This document shows positions 26,727 through 36,235 of a DNA stretch of 64,000 nucleotides, piece by piece. Every line of letters starts with the position of its first letter. Within the stretch, counting starts at the first letter, position 1. The notes beneath the pieces are model-generated. The model was not told the origin of the DNA. It was given only the letters and a program-made list of their open reading frames with translations, and did no database searches. Origin of the DNA: Erwinia persicina (GTDB lineage Bacteria > Pseudomonadota > Gammaproteobacteria > Enterobacterales > Enterobacteriaceae); the NCBI RefSeq assembly GCF_014838825.1, contig NZ_JACYMO010000002.1, forward strand, positions 310,001 to 374,000. The letters are read 5' to 3'. The translations under genes were made by a program, and so were the position numbers.

Positions 26727-27836
26727 TTACGCCTCCACGTTGACCACCTGCTGACGGGCGCGGAAAATATGTCCGCTGCCGTACTGCAACAGCCGGGCCA
26801 CCAGCTCCATACCGCCATTCTCTCCGGCCTGGGCGAACTCGCGCTCCGGGGTGGTCACCGGCGCTGCCCATAGCAGATTGACCTTCTCTCCATCACGTTT
26901 TGGCAGAGGAAACTGCCCGCTTTCACGTCCGAGGGCAGAGGAAAGGATAAACCCTTCGAAGCCCATCGGGGCCGACGCAGAGGCCAACGTATGCCCCTCC
27001 CCCAGCCAGCTGAGGCGCGCCCAGGGCATATGAGCAAATCCGGCCAGCGCACTGGCCATCTGTACCGCGTTCTCTTCCGTCATCACCTCAGCATCCACCG
27101 CCATTGCCAGTTCGGTACGCCGGTACTCCGGGGCCAGGTCTTCGTAGAGGAAATCGACCCAAGGCATCGGACGAATGCACATGCCCAGCGTCAGAAAATA
27201 CCAGCTGCCCTCGTGGTAATGCTGCGAAATTGCCATCGGCGGCCAGTTGCCCTGGTCAATAGAGTAATACTTCAGGGACTCACCGTACTGGGCTTCATAG
27301 CACTGCAGCATCTCCTGCTGGAAAGGTTCCCACAGCTGACCGTCCTGCCACTCGCGCCAGAACTGGCGGTACTGCTGCGCGGCGGCGTAGTTTTTATTGG
27401 TGGAGGCAGAGCCCAGTGGTGAGGTCAGGCGGTTAGCTTTGATGCAGCCCGCAGAAAAGCTCACCTGCTGATCCTGATACAGGCTCCAGCCCGGGATCAC
27501 CGCCAGTAGCTGCCCCTGATACCAGAGTGCAGCGCCGTCGTCACTGGGTTCCCAGATAATCTGCAGCCCGGCCGGGTCGAGCATCGGCTCGGCGGCGAGC
27601 GTCCGGCAATATTCCGCACTCAGCAGCGGCGGGGTACCCTGCTGCATCGCGGCCACATCTTCCTGCTGGGGAGCAGGCAGCAGATTACGCAGCCAGCAGC
27701 CGCGCACGGCAAACTGCTGGCGAAACGCTTCGGCCGGCCAGATATAGAAATAAGCGGTGCGCTCATCCTGCTCAACAATTGCAATCAGCGTCTGTTGCTG
27801 ATTGGCCACCTCAGCAATCTGATAGGGCTGTGTCAT
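26727..27836 (-). CDS. SUFU (suppressor of fused)-like domain protein
   Basis: 369 residues from the ATG at 27836, preceded by GAGG; a longer start at 27863 has poor spacing. The C-terminal half (WYFLTLGMCIRPMPWVDF, then LYEDLAPEYRRTELAMAVD, then KVNLLWAAPVTTPEREFAQ) resembles the SUFU domain found in bacterial immunity-type and hypothetical proteins. The N-terminal half is acidic, Trp/Gln-rich and unassigned. No signal peptide. It may bind a partner protein. Family assignment is moderate, function unknown. Confidence 0.55.
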   Translation of the reverse strand: MTQPYQIAEVANQQQTLIAIVEQDERTAYFYIWPAEAFRQQFAVRGCWLRNLLPAPQQEDVAAMQQGTPPLLSAEYCRTLAAEPMLDPAGLQIIWEPSDDGAALWYQGQLLAVIPGWSLYQDQQVSFSAGCIKANRLTSPLGSASTNKNYAAAQQYRQFWREWQDGQLWEPFQQEMLQCYEAQYGESLKYYSIDQGNWPPMAISQHYHEGSWYFLTLGMCIRPMPWVDFLYEDLAPEYRRTELAMAVDAEVMTEENAVQMASALAGFAHMPWARLSWLGEGHTLASASAPMGFEGFILSSALGRESGQFPLPKRDGEKVNLLWAAPVTTPEREFAQAGENGGMELVARLLQYGSGHIFRARQQVVNVEA

Positions 27837-27987
27837 AAGGCCTCGACGGTTGTAGGGTTCCATTCCCCTGAGAACAGGTCAGGATAAGAGAAGAGGATGG
27901 CGCGTTGCACCCCGTCAGGGCAAGGGTAAAAGTCTCAAAATGGTGCAGCCAGAAGACGGCGCGGTTTTTCGCCGCCCCTACCCGGGG

Positions 27988-28401
27988 TCAGTCGCCCATC
28001 CGGGTGCTGTTGCGCAGACGATAAAGATCCCGCGCTTTGTCCCTGACGACATTCAGTTTCGATTCGGCCGCCACCAGTCCCCAGACCGTGCCCTGCTGCT
28101 GCTGATAAAAGAGATTCATGCCCTGAAAGTAGCTGTCGCGATAGCCTATCCACGCGCGCTGCGCCTTTTTCAGCGCCGCCTGCGCAGCGGGCGACTGCCC
28201 GGCCAGCAACTGCTTATACTGGCTGTTCAGCTCACTGTCCCAGGCGGTATTTGCCGCCTCATAGCACTGCAGATTCGCAAGCGTACTGACAGCCTGCTGC
28301 TGGCAGCGCTCCAGCTGCGTGTCCAGATCCTGCCGTAACAGGTCTGCGCCGCTGGCCGTTGCGGCAATCAGCATCAGCGCGCCGGCAATAAGGGTTTTCA
28401 T
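27988..28401 (-). CDS. LprI-like (DUF1311) exported protein
   Basis: 137 residues. The start at 28401 has AAGGA 7 bases upstream. A signal peptide ends near ATASGA (residue 19). The mature domain has the LprI signature: N-terminal Cys-x(n)-Cys (ERCQQQAVSTLANLQCYEAANTAWDSELNSQYKQLLA), AWIGYRDSYF and the C-terminal charged helix. LprI of mycobacteria inhibits lysozyme; the function in enterobacteria is unproven. The gene is followed on the same strand by the SUFU-like gene. It probably acts in the periplasm. Confidence 0.8.
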   Translation of the reverse strand: MKTLIAGALMLIAATASGADLLRQDLDTQLERCQQQAVSTLANLQCYEAANTAWDSELNSQYKQLLAGQSPAAQAALKKAQRAWIGYRDSYFQGMNLFYQQQQGTVWGLVAAESKLNVVRDKARDLYRLRNSTRMGD

Positions 28402-28425
28402 GATCATATCCTTCGTCGTTAAGGG

Positions 28426-29292
28426 TTATCGTCCAACCCGCGTCATCGCCCGCTGATACGCGCCGCGTGAAATTGCCCAGCGCAGCATTCTGGCGATGAT
28501 GGCAATACGCAGGCGTATCATTCGTCGTCGCAGTGGGGAAAAGTGCAAGCCAAAGTCCTGTAGCGCCCACTGCGGCAGTAGCTCAATACCGGCGACCAGC
28601 ATGGCATTCATCGCCGGGCGGGCCTGCCAGGAGGGCGCAGGCGCATTCAGCAATAGCGACAGGACCTCCTGCGTACGCTCATCACAACGCAGCTGCGGCC
28701 GCATCGCCGTCAGATACGTCTCCACTGCCGCCACGCTGTCCGGCACCTGTTCTGCCCCCAGCGCCACGGCCACTAACGCTGCCTCAGCGTAGTAACGGTT
28801 CTGCTCTGCCAGACTCAGCTGCGGATTTTTATAGCGCAGATGGGCGGCGAGGAAACAGCGGGTTTCCGCTACGTGTACCCAGGTCAGCAGTTGCGGATCG
28901 CTGGCGGCATAAGGCTGCCCCCGAGCATCCACGCCGGTGACGCGCAGGTGAATACGTTTCACCCGCTCGATCAGCGTATGAGCATCTGCGGTATTACCAA
29001 AGGTGGTGACGGCAATGAACTGGCTGGTCCGGCGCAGCCGTCCCATCATATCGTGGCGGAAGGTGGAGTGGTCCCAGACACCCGCCAGTGCAAGGGGATG
29101 TTGCATCTGTAACAGGAGTGCGGCGATCCCACCACACAGCATGGAAGGAAAATCACCGTGTACACGCCATATCACGCTGTCCGGGCCATAAAGACCGGGA
29201 TCGCCCGGCGGTTGTGACAGATCAAACTCGTTCAGGGACAGGCCGTTTAAACGAAATACCTGCTGCTGAATTCTGTCGCGTAAACTGACCAT
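28426..29292 (-). CDS. DUF2236/MpaB-family oxygenase-like protein
   Basis: 288 residues. The DUF2236 (latex-clearing protein/MpaB) pattern is seen in GPDSVIWRVHGDFPSMLCGGIAALLLQMQHPLALAGVWDHSTFRHDMMGRL near 36-86. Conserved His residues and the Arg in RLRRTSQFIAVTTFG could hold heme b. Family members are oxygenases acting on rubber or small substrates. No signal peptide. It lies 24 bp upstream of the LprI-like gene, probably in one transcript. Substrate unknown. Confidence 0.8.
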   Translation of the reverse strand: MVSLRDRIQQQVFRLNGLSLNEFDLSQPPGDPGLYGPDSVIWRVHGDFPSMLCGGIAALLLQMQHPLALAGVWDHSTFRHDMMGRLRRTSQFIAVTTFGNTADAHTLIERVKRIHLRVTGVDARGQPYAASDPQLLTWVHVAETRCFLAAHLRYKNPQLSLAEQNRYYAEAALVAVALGAEQVPDSVAAVETYLTAMRPQLRCDERTQEVLSLLLNAPAPSWQARPAMNAMLVAGIELLPQWALQDFGLHFSPLRRRMIRLRIAIIARMLRWAISRGAYQRAMTRVGR

Positions 29293-29316
29293 TCTTTTCG
29301 CCTGGTAAAGCAGAAC

Positions 29317-29336
29317 GGGCGGGGCTGACCCCGCCC
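29317..29336 (-). terminator. Probable terminator of bglX
   Basis: An 8-bp stem GGGCGGGG/CCCCGCCC with a 4-base loop, just past the bglX stop. The T tract is poor (GTTCTGCTTT). Confidence 0.55.
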
Positions 29337-29342
29337 TGTGAT

Positions 29343-31640
29343 TTACAGATAATCAAACTCAGCGTTAACGGTTCGGGCTGAATCCAGCCCAATCATCACG
29401 CTAAATTTACCCGGCTCGGCCACCTGCTGCATTCTGGCATTCCAGAATTTCAGCGCGCTGACGTCGATCGGGAAAGTTACCGTCTGGGATTCGCCCGCCT
29501 TCAGCATGATGCGCTTAAAGCCTTTCAGCTCTTTCACCGGGCGGCTGATACTCGCCACCTCATCACGCAGATAAAGCTGAACCACGGTCGCTCCATCGCG
29601 CTTACCGCTGTTCGTGACGGTGACGCTGGCGTTAACCGTACCGTTACGCGGCATAGTGGCTGATGACATCTTCACCGGGGAGAGCGTGAACTGCGTATAG
29701 CTCAGTCCGTAGCCGAACGGGAACAGCGGACCGTTTGCCTCATCGAAGTAGTGAGAGGTGTACTTATTCGGATTTTCGAAGTTATAAGGACGGCCGGTAT
29801 TCAGGTGGTTGTAATAGATTGGGATCTGGCCCACCGAACGCGGGAAGGACATCGGCAGCTTACCGGACGGGTTGTAGTCACCGAACAGCACATCGGCAAT
29901 AGCGTTACCGCCCTCGGTGCCGCTGTACCAGCTTTCCAGCATCGCATCCGCCTGCTGCGTTTCATGGGTCAGCGTCAGCGCACGTGCGTTCATCAGCACC
30001 ATCACCAGCGGTTTGCCCGTGGCCTTGATGGCATCAATCAGCTTCAGCTGGCTTTCCGGCAGCGTCAGATCGCTGCGGCTGGAGGCTTCATGCGCCATAC
30101 CGCGCGCTTCACCAATGGCCAGCACAACCACATCCGCTTTCTTCGCGGTTTCAACGGCTTCATCCAGCATCTGTTGCGGCGATCGTGTATCCACGGTCAT
30201 CGCTTTTTCATACAGATTGATAAAGTCCTGAATGCCTTTATCGTCGGTGACGTTGGCCCCTTTGGTGTACAGCAGCGTCGCCTTACCGGCGGTCGCGTTT
30301 TTCATCCCCTGCAGCAGGGTCACGGACTGGGCGGCCACACCCGCGGCAGACCAGCTGCCCATAATATCAATCTGGCTGTCAGCCAGCGGGCCGATCAGCG
30401 CCACCGTGCCGGATTTTTTCAGCGGCAGCGTCTCCAGACGGTTTTTTAACAGCACCATACTTTTACGCGCCACATCCCGCGCTTCGGCACGATGCAGGCG
30501 GTTTTCCGCATTGGTATCCGCCGGATCGCTGCTGGCGGGACCCAGATGGCTGTACGGGTCATTAAACAGGCCCATATCGTATTTCACGTTGAGCACGTGG
30601 CGCGCAGCGTCATCGATCTCTTTTTCACTGACCTGGCCGCTTTTAACCAGCCCGGGCAGGTATTTGCTGTAGTACTCATCGCTCATACTCATATCGATGC
30701 CGGACTTCAGCGCGATGCGCACGGCATCCTGAGGGTCACTCGCCACCCCGTGTTTGATCAGCTCTTTGATCGCGCCGTGATCGCTGATGGTGATGCCCTT
30801 AAAGCCCCAGTCATCGCGCAGCACGTCTTTAAGCAGCCAGCTGTCGGCGCTGGCCGGAACGCCATTCAGTGAGTTCAGCGCCACCATTACCCCGCCGCTT
30901 CCGGCGTCCAGCGCTGCTTTATACGGCGGCAGATAGTCCTGGAACAGGCGCTGCGGGCTCATATCGACGGTGTTGTAATCACGTCCGCCTTCCACCGCCC
31001 CGTAGGCAGCGAAATGCTTGACGCTGGTCATCACCGAGTAGCGATCGGCCGGGCTTTTACCCTGCATGGCCTGCACCATGGTTCGGCCCATGACGGACGT
31101 CAGATAAGTGTCTTCCCCGAAGCCCTCAGAGCCACGCCCCCAGCGCGGTTCCCGGGTCACGTCAACCATCGGCGCCCAGGTCATATTTAACCCGTCATCG
31201 GCGGCTTCATAGGCGGCAATACGGCCCACCTCCGCTACGGCATCGGTGTCCCAGCTGGAGGCCAGCGCCAGCGGGATGGGGAATTGGGTGCGCTGACCGT
31301 GAATCACATCATAGGCAAAGAACAATGGAATTTTCAGGCGGCTGAGCTGCATGACCTGATCCTGCATCTCACGGATGTCATGGCGGGTCACGGTATTGAA
31401 AATCGCCCCCACCTGCCCCTGCTGGATCATATCGCGGATCGTGGATTTGGGATTATCCGGCCCGACGCTGATCAGCCTCAGCTGGCCAATCTTTTCATCC
31501 AGTGTCATTTTTTTCAGCAGGTCAGTGACAAAAGCGTCGCGTGCCTGCGGCGTAAGTGAGTGCGGGCCGATCAGATCGTCGGCAAATACTGGCTGGATCG
31601 CCAGAGTAACGGCAAGGCTGACAGAACAAATCCATTTCAT
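29343..31640 (-). CDS. bglX: Periplasmic beta-glucosidase BglX
   Basis: 765 residues, the same length as E. coli BglX, using the ATG at 31640. The signal peptide is KWICSVSLAVTLAIQPVFA, cleaved near residue 20. Glycoside hydrolase family 3: the N-terminal barrel holds the nucleophile Asp in GFKGITISDHGAIKEL near 278-293. The middle alpha-beta domain carries the acid-base Glu region, and a C-terminal fibronectin III-like domain ends the protein. It hydrolyses beta-glucosides in the periplasm. Divergent from dld across 188 bp, as in E. coli. Confidence 0.97.
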   Translation of the reverse strand: MKWICSVSLAVTLAIQPVFADDLIGPHSLTPQARDAFVTDLLKKMTLDEKIGQLRLISVGPDNPKSTIRDMIQQGQVGAIFNTVTRHDIREMQDQVMQLSRLKIPLFFAYDVIHGQRTQFPIPLALASSWDTDAVAEVGRIAAYEAADDGLNMTWAPMVDVTREPRWGRGSEGFGEDTYLTSVMGRTMVQAMQGKSPADRYSVMTSVKHFAAYGAVEGGRDYNTVDMSPQRLFQDYLPPYKAALDAGSGGVMVALNSLNGVPASADSWLLKDVLRDDWGFKGITISDHGAIKELIKHGVASDPQDAVRIALKSGIDMSMSDEYYSKYLPGLVKSGQVSEKEIDDAARHVLNVKYDMGLFNDPYSHLGPASSDPADTNAENRLHRAEARDVARKSMVLLKNRLETLPLKKSGTVALIGPLADSQIDIMGSWSAAGVAAQSVTLLQGMKNATAGKATLLYTKGANVTDDKGIQDFINLYEKAMTVDTRSPQQMLDEAVETAKKADVVVLAIGEARGMAHEASSRSDLTLPESQLKLIDAIKATGKPLVMVLMNARALTLTHETQQADAMLESWYSGTEGGNAIADVLFGDYNPSGKLPMSFPRSVGQIPIYYNHLNTGRPYNFENPNKYTSHYFDEANGPLFPFGYGLSYTQFTLSPVKMSSATMPRNGTVNASVTVTNSGKRDGATVVQLYLRDEVASISRPVKELKGFKRIMLKAGESQTVTFPIDVSALKFWNARMQQVAEPGKFSVMIGLDSARTVNAEFDYL

Positions 31641-31828
31641 CAGTGGGTTTTCTCTCAAGTGACTGTGGCGTATCTGTTATTTTACTGCAGGTAACCTATG
31701 GCAGCAGTGTGTCATACCTTGAGAATAGCAGCTAGTTTTCAGGTGATGAATCACAGAGGTCTCAGACGGGACTTTATTGCCATGCGGTGAGTGCTACAGT
31801 AGAGCGGTGATACTGACAAGGACATGAC

Positions 31829-33550
31829 ATGCACACTTCCCAACACGCTGGACAAAAACTGATTGCTGAACTGGGCCGCATCGTTGGCCGCAACCATCTG
31901 CTCACGGACCCCGAAAAAACAGAGCGCTATCGCAAGGGCTTCCGATCGGGCGAAGGCGATGCGCTGGCTGTGGTGTTCCCCGGGACATTACTGGAACAGT
32001 GGCGCATTCTGCAGGCCTGTGTCACCGCGGATGTGATTATCCTGATGCAGGCGGCCAATACCGGGCTGACTGAAGGCTCAACGCCGAACGGCAAGGATTA
32101 TCCGCGCGATATCGTGATTATCAGCACCCTGCGGATGGACAAAATCCAGCTGCTGGACGCCGGGAAGCAGGTGCTGGCCTTCCCCGGTAGCACCCTGTAT
32201 CAGTTAGAAAAAGTCCTGAAGCCGCTGGGCCGTGAGCCCCATTCGGTGATTGGGTCCTCTTGTATCGGGGCATCCGTGCTCGGCGGTATCTGTAATAACT
32301 CAGGCGGGTCGCTGGTCAAACGCGGCCCGGCCTACACCGAAATGGCGCTTTACGCGCAGATAGACGCCAGCGGTAAGCTACGACTGGTCAACCATCTCGG
32401 CATCAACCTGGGCACCACGCCGGAGCAAATCCTCGGTAAGCTGGACGATGACAGCTGGCAGCAGAGCGACGTGCTGCACGACCAGCGCCACGCCTCCGAT
32501 CCGGACTATGCCGTGCGGGTGCGCGACGTCGACGCCGACACCCCGTCACGCTTTAACGCGGATGCGCGTCGCCTGTTTGAAGCCTCCGGCTGTGCCGGTA
32601 AGCTCGCCCTGTTTGCAGTCCGTCTGGATACGTTTGAAAGCGAAAGCGCCCAGCAGGTCTTTTACATTGGTACCAACGATACGGCAGTGCTCGATCGGCT
32701 ACGCCGCCACATGCTGGCCAGTTTTACCCATCTGCCGGTGGCTGGCGAATATATGCACCGGGATATTTTTGATATCGCGGAAACCTACGGCAAAGACACT
32801 TTCGTGATGATCGACAAGCTCGGCACCGATAAAATGCCGCTGTTCTTCACGCTGAAAGGGCGCGCAGATGCGCTGCTGGCAAGGATCAAGTGGCTGAAAC
32901 CCCACTTCAGCGATCGGATGCTGCAAAAAATTGCCGCGCTGCTGCCCTCACACCTTCCACCGCGCATGAAGCAGTACCGCGATCGTTTTGAGCACCATCT
33001 GATGCTGAAAATGTCCGGCGAAGGCGTGGCCGAAGCGCGGGCCTATCTGCAGGAATTCTTCAACGATGCCGACGGCGGGTACTTTGAGTGCGAAGGGAAA
33101 GAAGGCGCACACGCGTTTCTGCACCGCTTTGCCGCCGCCGGGGCCGCCGTGCGTTACCACGCCGTGCATCATGAAGAGGTGGAAGATATTCTGGCGCTGG
33201 ATATTGCGCTGCGCCGTAACGATCGCGACTGGTTCGAAAAACTGCCGCCGGAGTTTGACGATGCCCTGACCCACCGCCTCTATTACGGCCACTTCCTGTG
33301 TCATGTGTTCCACCAGGACTATATTGTGAAAAAAGGGGTGGATGCGCACGCGCTGAAAGAGAAGATGCTGGAAATTCTGCACGCCCGCGGCGCAGAGTAT
33401 CCGGCAGAGCATAACGTTGGCCATCTGTATCAGGCCAAGCCGCAGCTGAAGGCCTTTTACCAGCAGCTTGACCCGACTAATACGTTTAATCCTGGCATTG
33501 GAAAAACCACACGGGCGAAGCACTGGGGTGAGTGCGGGTGCGATAAATAG
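31829..33550 (+). CDS. dld: D-lactate dehydrogenase (quinone-dependent)
   Basis: 573 residues. This FAD-dependent, membrane-associated respiratory enzyme oxidises D-lactate to pyruvate and reduces quinone. The N-terminal PCMH-type FAD domain spans about 30-210 (VIILMQAANTGLTEGSTP and SSCIGASVLGGICNNSGGSL). The cap and C-terminal membrane-binding domain follow. A closing ECGCDK ends the protein. AGGACATGAC precedes the ATG. Gene order bglX-dld-(insert)-pbpG matches E. coli apart from the channel and acetyltransferase genes in between. Confidence 0.97.
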   Translation: MHTSQHAGQKLIAELGRIVGRNHLLTDPEKTERYRKGFRSGEGDALAVVFPGTLLEQWRILQACVTADVIILMQAANTGLTEGSTPNGKDYPRDIVIISTLRMDKIQLLDAGKQVLAFPGSTLYQLEKVLKPLGREPHSVIGSSCIGASVLGGICNNSGGSLVKRGPAYTEMALYAQIDASGKLRLVNHLGINLGTTPEQILGKLDDDSWQQSDVLHDQRHASDPDYAVRVRDVDADTPSRFNADARRLFEASGCAGKLALFAVRLDTFESESAQQVFYIGTNDTAVLDRLRRHMLASFTHLPVAGEYMHRDIFDIAETYGKDTFVMIDKLGTDKMPLFFTLKGRADALLARIKWLKPHFSDRMLQKIAALLPSHLPPRMKQYRDRFEHHLMLKMSGEGVAEARAYLQEFFNDADGGYFECEGKEGAHAFLHRFAAAGAAVRYHAVHHEEVEDILALDIALRRNDRDWFEKLPPEFDDALTHRLYYGHFLCHVFHQDYIVKKGVDAHALKEKMLEILHARGAEYPAEHNVGHLYQAKPQLKAFYQQLDPTNTFNPGIGKTTRAKHWGECGCDK

Positions 33551-33579
33551 CCGCGCGGGCGAACAGGAAAAAATGCGCG

Positions 33580-33603
33580 GGGCGACCGGAATAAAGGTCG
33601 CCC
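33580..33603. terminator. Bidirectional terminator between dld and the MscS-type gene
   Basis: GGGCGACC/GGTCGCCC with an 8-base loop between convergent genes. On the minus strand it is followed closely by a T6 run. The same 8-bp stem recurs at 61736-61759. Confidence 0.65.
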
Positions 33604-33615
33604 TCTACGGGGGGA

Positions 33616-36048
33616 TTATTCCTCCGGGGCGTCCTTCAGTACCATCTGACCGTTTTTACGCTCGATGATCATGGTCTGTGGCGCAGAAAGCATCACCCCT
33701 TCTTTGCGTAGTCGGGTGAGGATATCAAACAGCAGATCGCTTTTTGCGCCGCCCACCTGACGCGGGCTGGCCACATTCCCCGTCACCGACAGCACGATGC
33801 CGGTTGAGGTCAGATCTTTGAACGTGACCGACGGCTCCGGGTTCTCCAGAATACGTTCGTTCTCGTTATACACTTCCAGCAACAGCTGACGCACCTGCTG
33901 CGGGTCAATATCCAGCGGGAAGGTCAGCGTAATGGTGGCCACCCCCTGCGCATTGCCCATCGTGGCGTTGCGCACGTTCTGAGAGATCAGCTGAGAGTTC
34001 GGTACAATCACCGTGGATTTATCACTGAGCTGAATTTCGGTGGCGCGCACGTTGATACGGCGGATATCCCCTTCAATGCCGCTAATGCTCACCAGGTCAC
34101 CCACTTTGACCGGGCGCTCGGTCAGCAGGATCAGACCGGAAATAAAGTTCTTCACAATCTCCTGTAAGCCGAAACCGATACCGACCGACAGGGCGCTGAC
34201 GATCCACGCCAGCTTGTTCCACTGCAGACCCATAATCGACAGTGTCATCAGGATCACCAGCACAAATCCTATATTGCTGAACAGCGTGAGCAGCGACAGC
34301 CGCATCCCTTTGTCCATGGTGGTTTTGGGCAGGAAATCATGCTCCAGCCAGCGTTTCACCGAACGCAGCACCCAGATACCGACCACCATGCAGATCAGCG
34401 CATTGACCATATGCGCAGGCACGATATTCAGGGATTCAAGCCCTTTGCCGCCCCAGAACTCAATCGCTTTCTGCACCAGCTCAATCGGCGTCGAACTGCC
34501 GAAGGTGCCATTAAGCAGCGCCATTGCGGCTGCCAGTATAAGGAACGTCTTGCCAATGGCGCCAAGCACCGCTGCCACCTGCCCCAGATGCCGCTCGTCG
34601 ATATTCAGTGAGGTCTGAATACGCTTGCCGGAAGCATTGTTGGTGGAGAACAGGCTTTCGCAGCCGTCCGCTACCAGCTGGCTGCAGATGTAGAATGATC
34701 CAAAGACAATTCCCATCCAGATCAGCTCATAGCTGAGGAAGCGTGCCAGGGTGATATAGCCGATAAGCAGCGCGATCATAATCGCCACGCCAATCAGCGT
34801 CAGCGCCATCTGAATCAGCCCCACCAGCGTGGATTTGGCTTCCGGTGGGTTACCTGCCTGGAGCATACGCCGGCGCACGCGATTGGTTCGCATGCTGATT
34901 GACAGCGCCGTGGCACCGATCAGCAGCGCCGTCATGCCGTTGGCAAAAATCGTCGTCCCGACGCTGGTGCTGGCGCTGCTGTTAAAGGTCTCTACCGTCT
35001 GGAAAATAAACACCAGGGCGGCGGTCAGCGGTGGATAGGGCTTTAAAGCCAATGCCACTTCATTGGAAATATTGGGCAGACGCCATGACGGCCGACGGGT
35101 GGAGAGGAACGCCCGGCCTAATCCGGCGATCAGGCCGCAGAACACACTCAGCCCGACCAGCTTATCGGCAAAATCACGGACGTCATCAATCACCTGATCG
35201 TGACGGGTAAAGGCCTGGTCGAGGAAATTAAACGCCAGCACCACCGCGGCCAGAGTGGTCACTGCCGTGGCGGCCGCCAGGAAACTGCGACGCAGACGCC
35301 CTTCGGGCAGATGATGGATCCCCACCCAGGCGAGAAACTCCTCAAGATAGCGGCGACCCAGCGTGGCGACCAGCCCGGCGGCCAGCACCCACATAATGGT
35401 GCCAAAACGCCAGCCTGACTCCCACGACAGTGCGGCGGTGGAAGTCAGTTCATCAATAAAATCGCTGATTTTAACGCTGTCATCGCTTTGCGTGTTATAC
35501 AGCGGCGCCCAGAAGCGCGGGCCAAGAATACTGCCCGCGTTCAGTGCCAGCTGAGTTTTCAGCGCATCACGGCGCAGGTTGACGATCTGCGCGGAAAGAT
35601 TAATGGCCCCGCTCTTTATGGCTTCCGCCTGCTTGATCTGGGCATCCATTTTCCCCTTCTGGTTTTCCAGCTTATTTCTTTTGCTGGTCACCTCCGCGGT
35701 CTCTTTCACTCCGCTGTTCGCCTGCGGAGCCGGGCCAAGCACGGCCAGCTGGGCCTGCAGCTGGGCACGCTGGGGAACAATACCCTGCATCAGCGTATCC
35801 GCATCGCCAGACAGCTCCAGCGCCAGTTCGTTGAGCGCCATCAGCTTGCTGTCGTTGGTTTCACCGGAAACCTGCTGTTTGATCTTGTCCAGCACCTTCT
35901 GCATTTTCGGCAGTTCAACGGCAGCATTGACCTTTGGAGGGGCATCGGTTTGCTGTGCGTCATCGCCCTCCGCAGCCATAACCAGCTGGGGCGATAGCGT
36001 CACGAGCGCCAGCAGACAAACGCGAAGAAAAGTTAACAAGCCAGACAT
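33616..36048 (-). CDS. MscS-family mechanosensitive channel with DUF3772 domain
   Basis: 810 residues from the ATG at 36048 (AGGAA 7 bases upstream). A signal peptide (FLRVCLLALVTLSPQLVMAA) leads to a long alpha-helical periplasmic DUF3772 region, about 30-190. About ten membrane segments follow. The MscS pore helix and beta domain are SVGIGFGLQEIVKNFISGLILLTERPVKVGDLV and then DKSTVIVPNSQLISQNVRN near 640-700. Large MscK-like channels of this kind protect against osmotic downshock. There is no direct E. coli partner at this locus, between dld and pbpG. Gene symbol left blank. Confidence 0.88.
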   Translation of the reverse strand: MSGLLTFLRVCLLALVTLSPQLVMAAEGDDAQQTDAPPKVNAAVELPKMQKVLDKIKQQVSGETNDSKLMALNELALELSGDADTLMQGIVPQRAQLQAQLAVLGPAPQANSGVKETAEVTSKRNKLENQKGKMDAQIKQAEAIKSGAINLSAQIVNLRRDALKTQLALNAGSILGPRFWAPLYNTQSDDSVKISDFIDELTSTAALSWESGWRFGTIMWVLAAGLVATLGRRYLEEFLAWVGIHHLPEGRLRRSFLAAATAVTTLAAVVLAFNFLDQAFTRHDQVIDDVRDFADKLVGLSVFCGLIAGLGRAFLSTRRPSWRLPNISNEVALALKPYPPLTAALVFIFQTVETFNSSASTSVGTTIFANGMTALLIGATALSISMRTNRVRRRMLQAGNPPEAKSTLVGLIQMALTLIGVAIMIALLIGYITLARFLSYELIWMGIVFGSFYICSQLVADGCESLFSTNNASGKRIQTSLNIDERHLGQVAAVLGAIGKTFLILAAAMALLNGTFGSSTPIELVQKAIEFWGGKGLESLNIVPAHMVNALICMVVGIWVLRSVKRWLEHDFLPKTTMDKGMRLSLLTLFSNIGFVLVILMTLSIMGLQWNKLAWIVSALSVGIGFGLQEIVKNFISGLILLTERPVKVGDLVSISGIEGDIRRINVRATEIQLSDKSTVIVPNSQLISQNVRNATMGNAQGVATITLTFPLDIDPQQVRQLLLEVYNENERILENPEPSVTFKDLTSTGIVLSVTGNVASPRQVGGAKSDLLFDILTRLRKEGVMLSAPQTMIIERKNGQMVLKDAPEE

Positions 36049-36235
36049 GTGCAGGTTCCTGATACTAAGGCAGCGCCGGGCGGCGCCTGACAATTGCCGG
36101 CTAGTTTATGCTTTTGCCCTGGCCGGCACTATAGGATTTGTGATGTAAAAATGAGGTCGTTATCATAAGAATATTCTATGACTATCGTCGACGGTGAGTA
36201 TGGCAAATTAAGAAGAAAACACGCATGGAGAAAAC

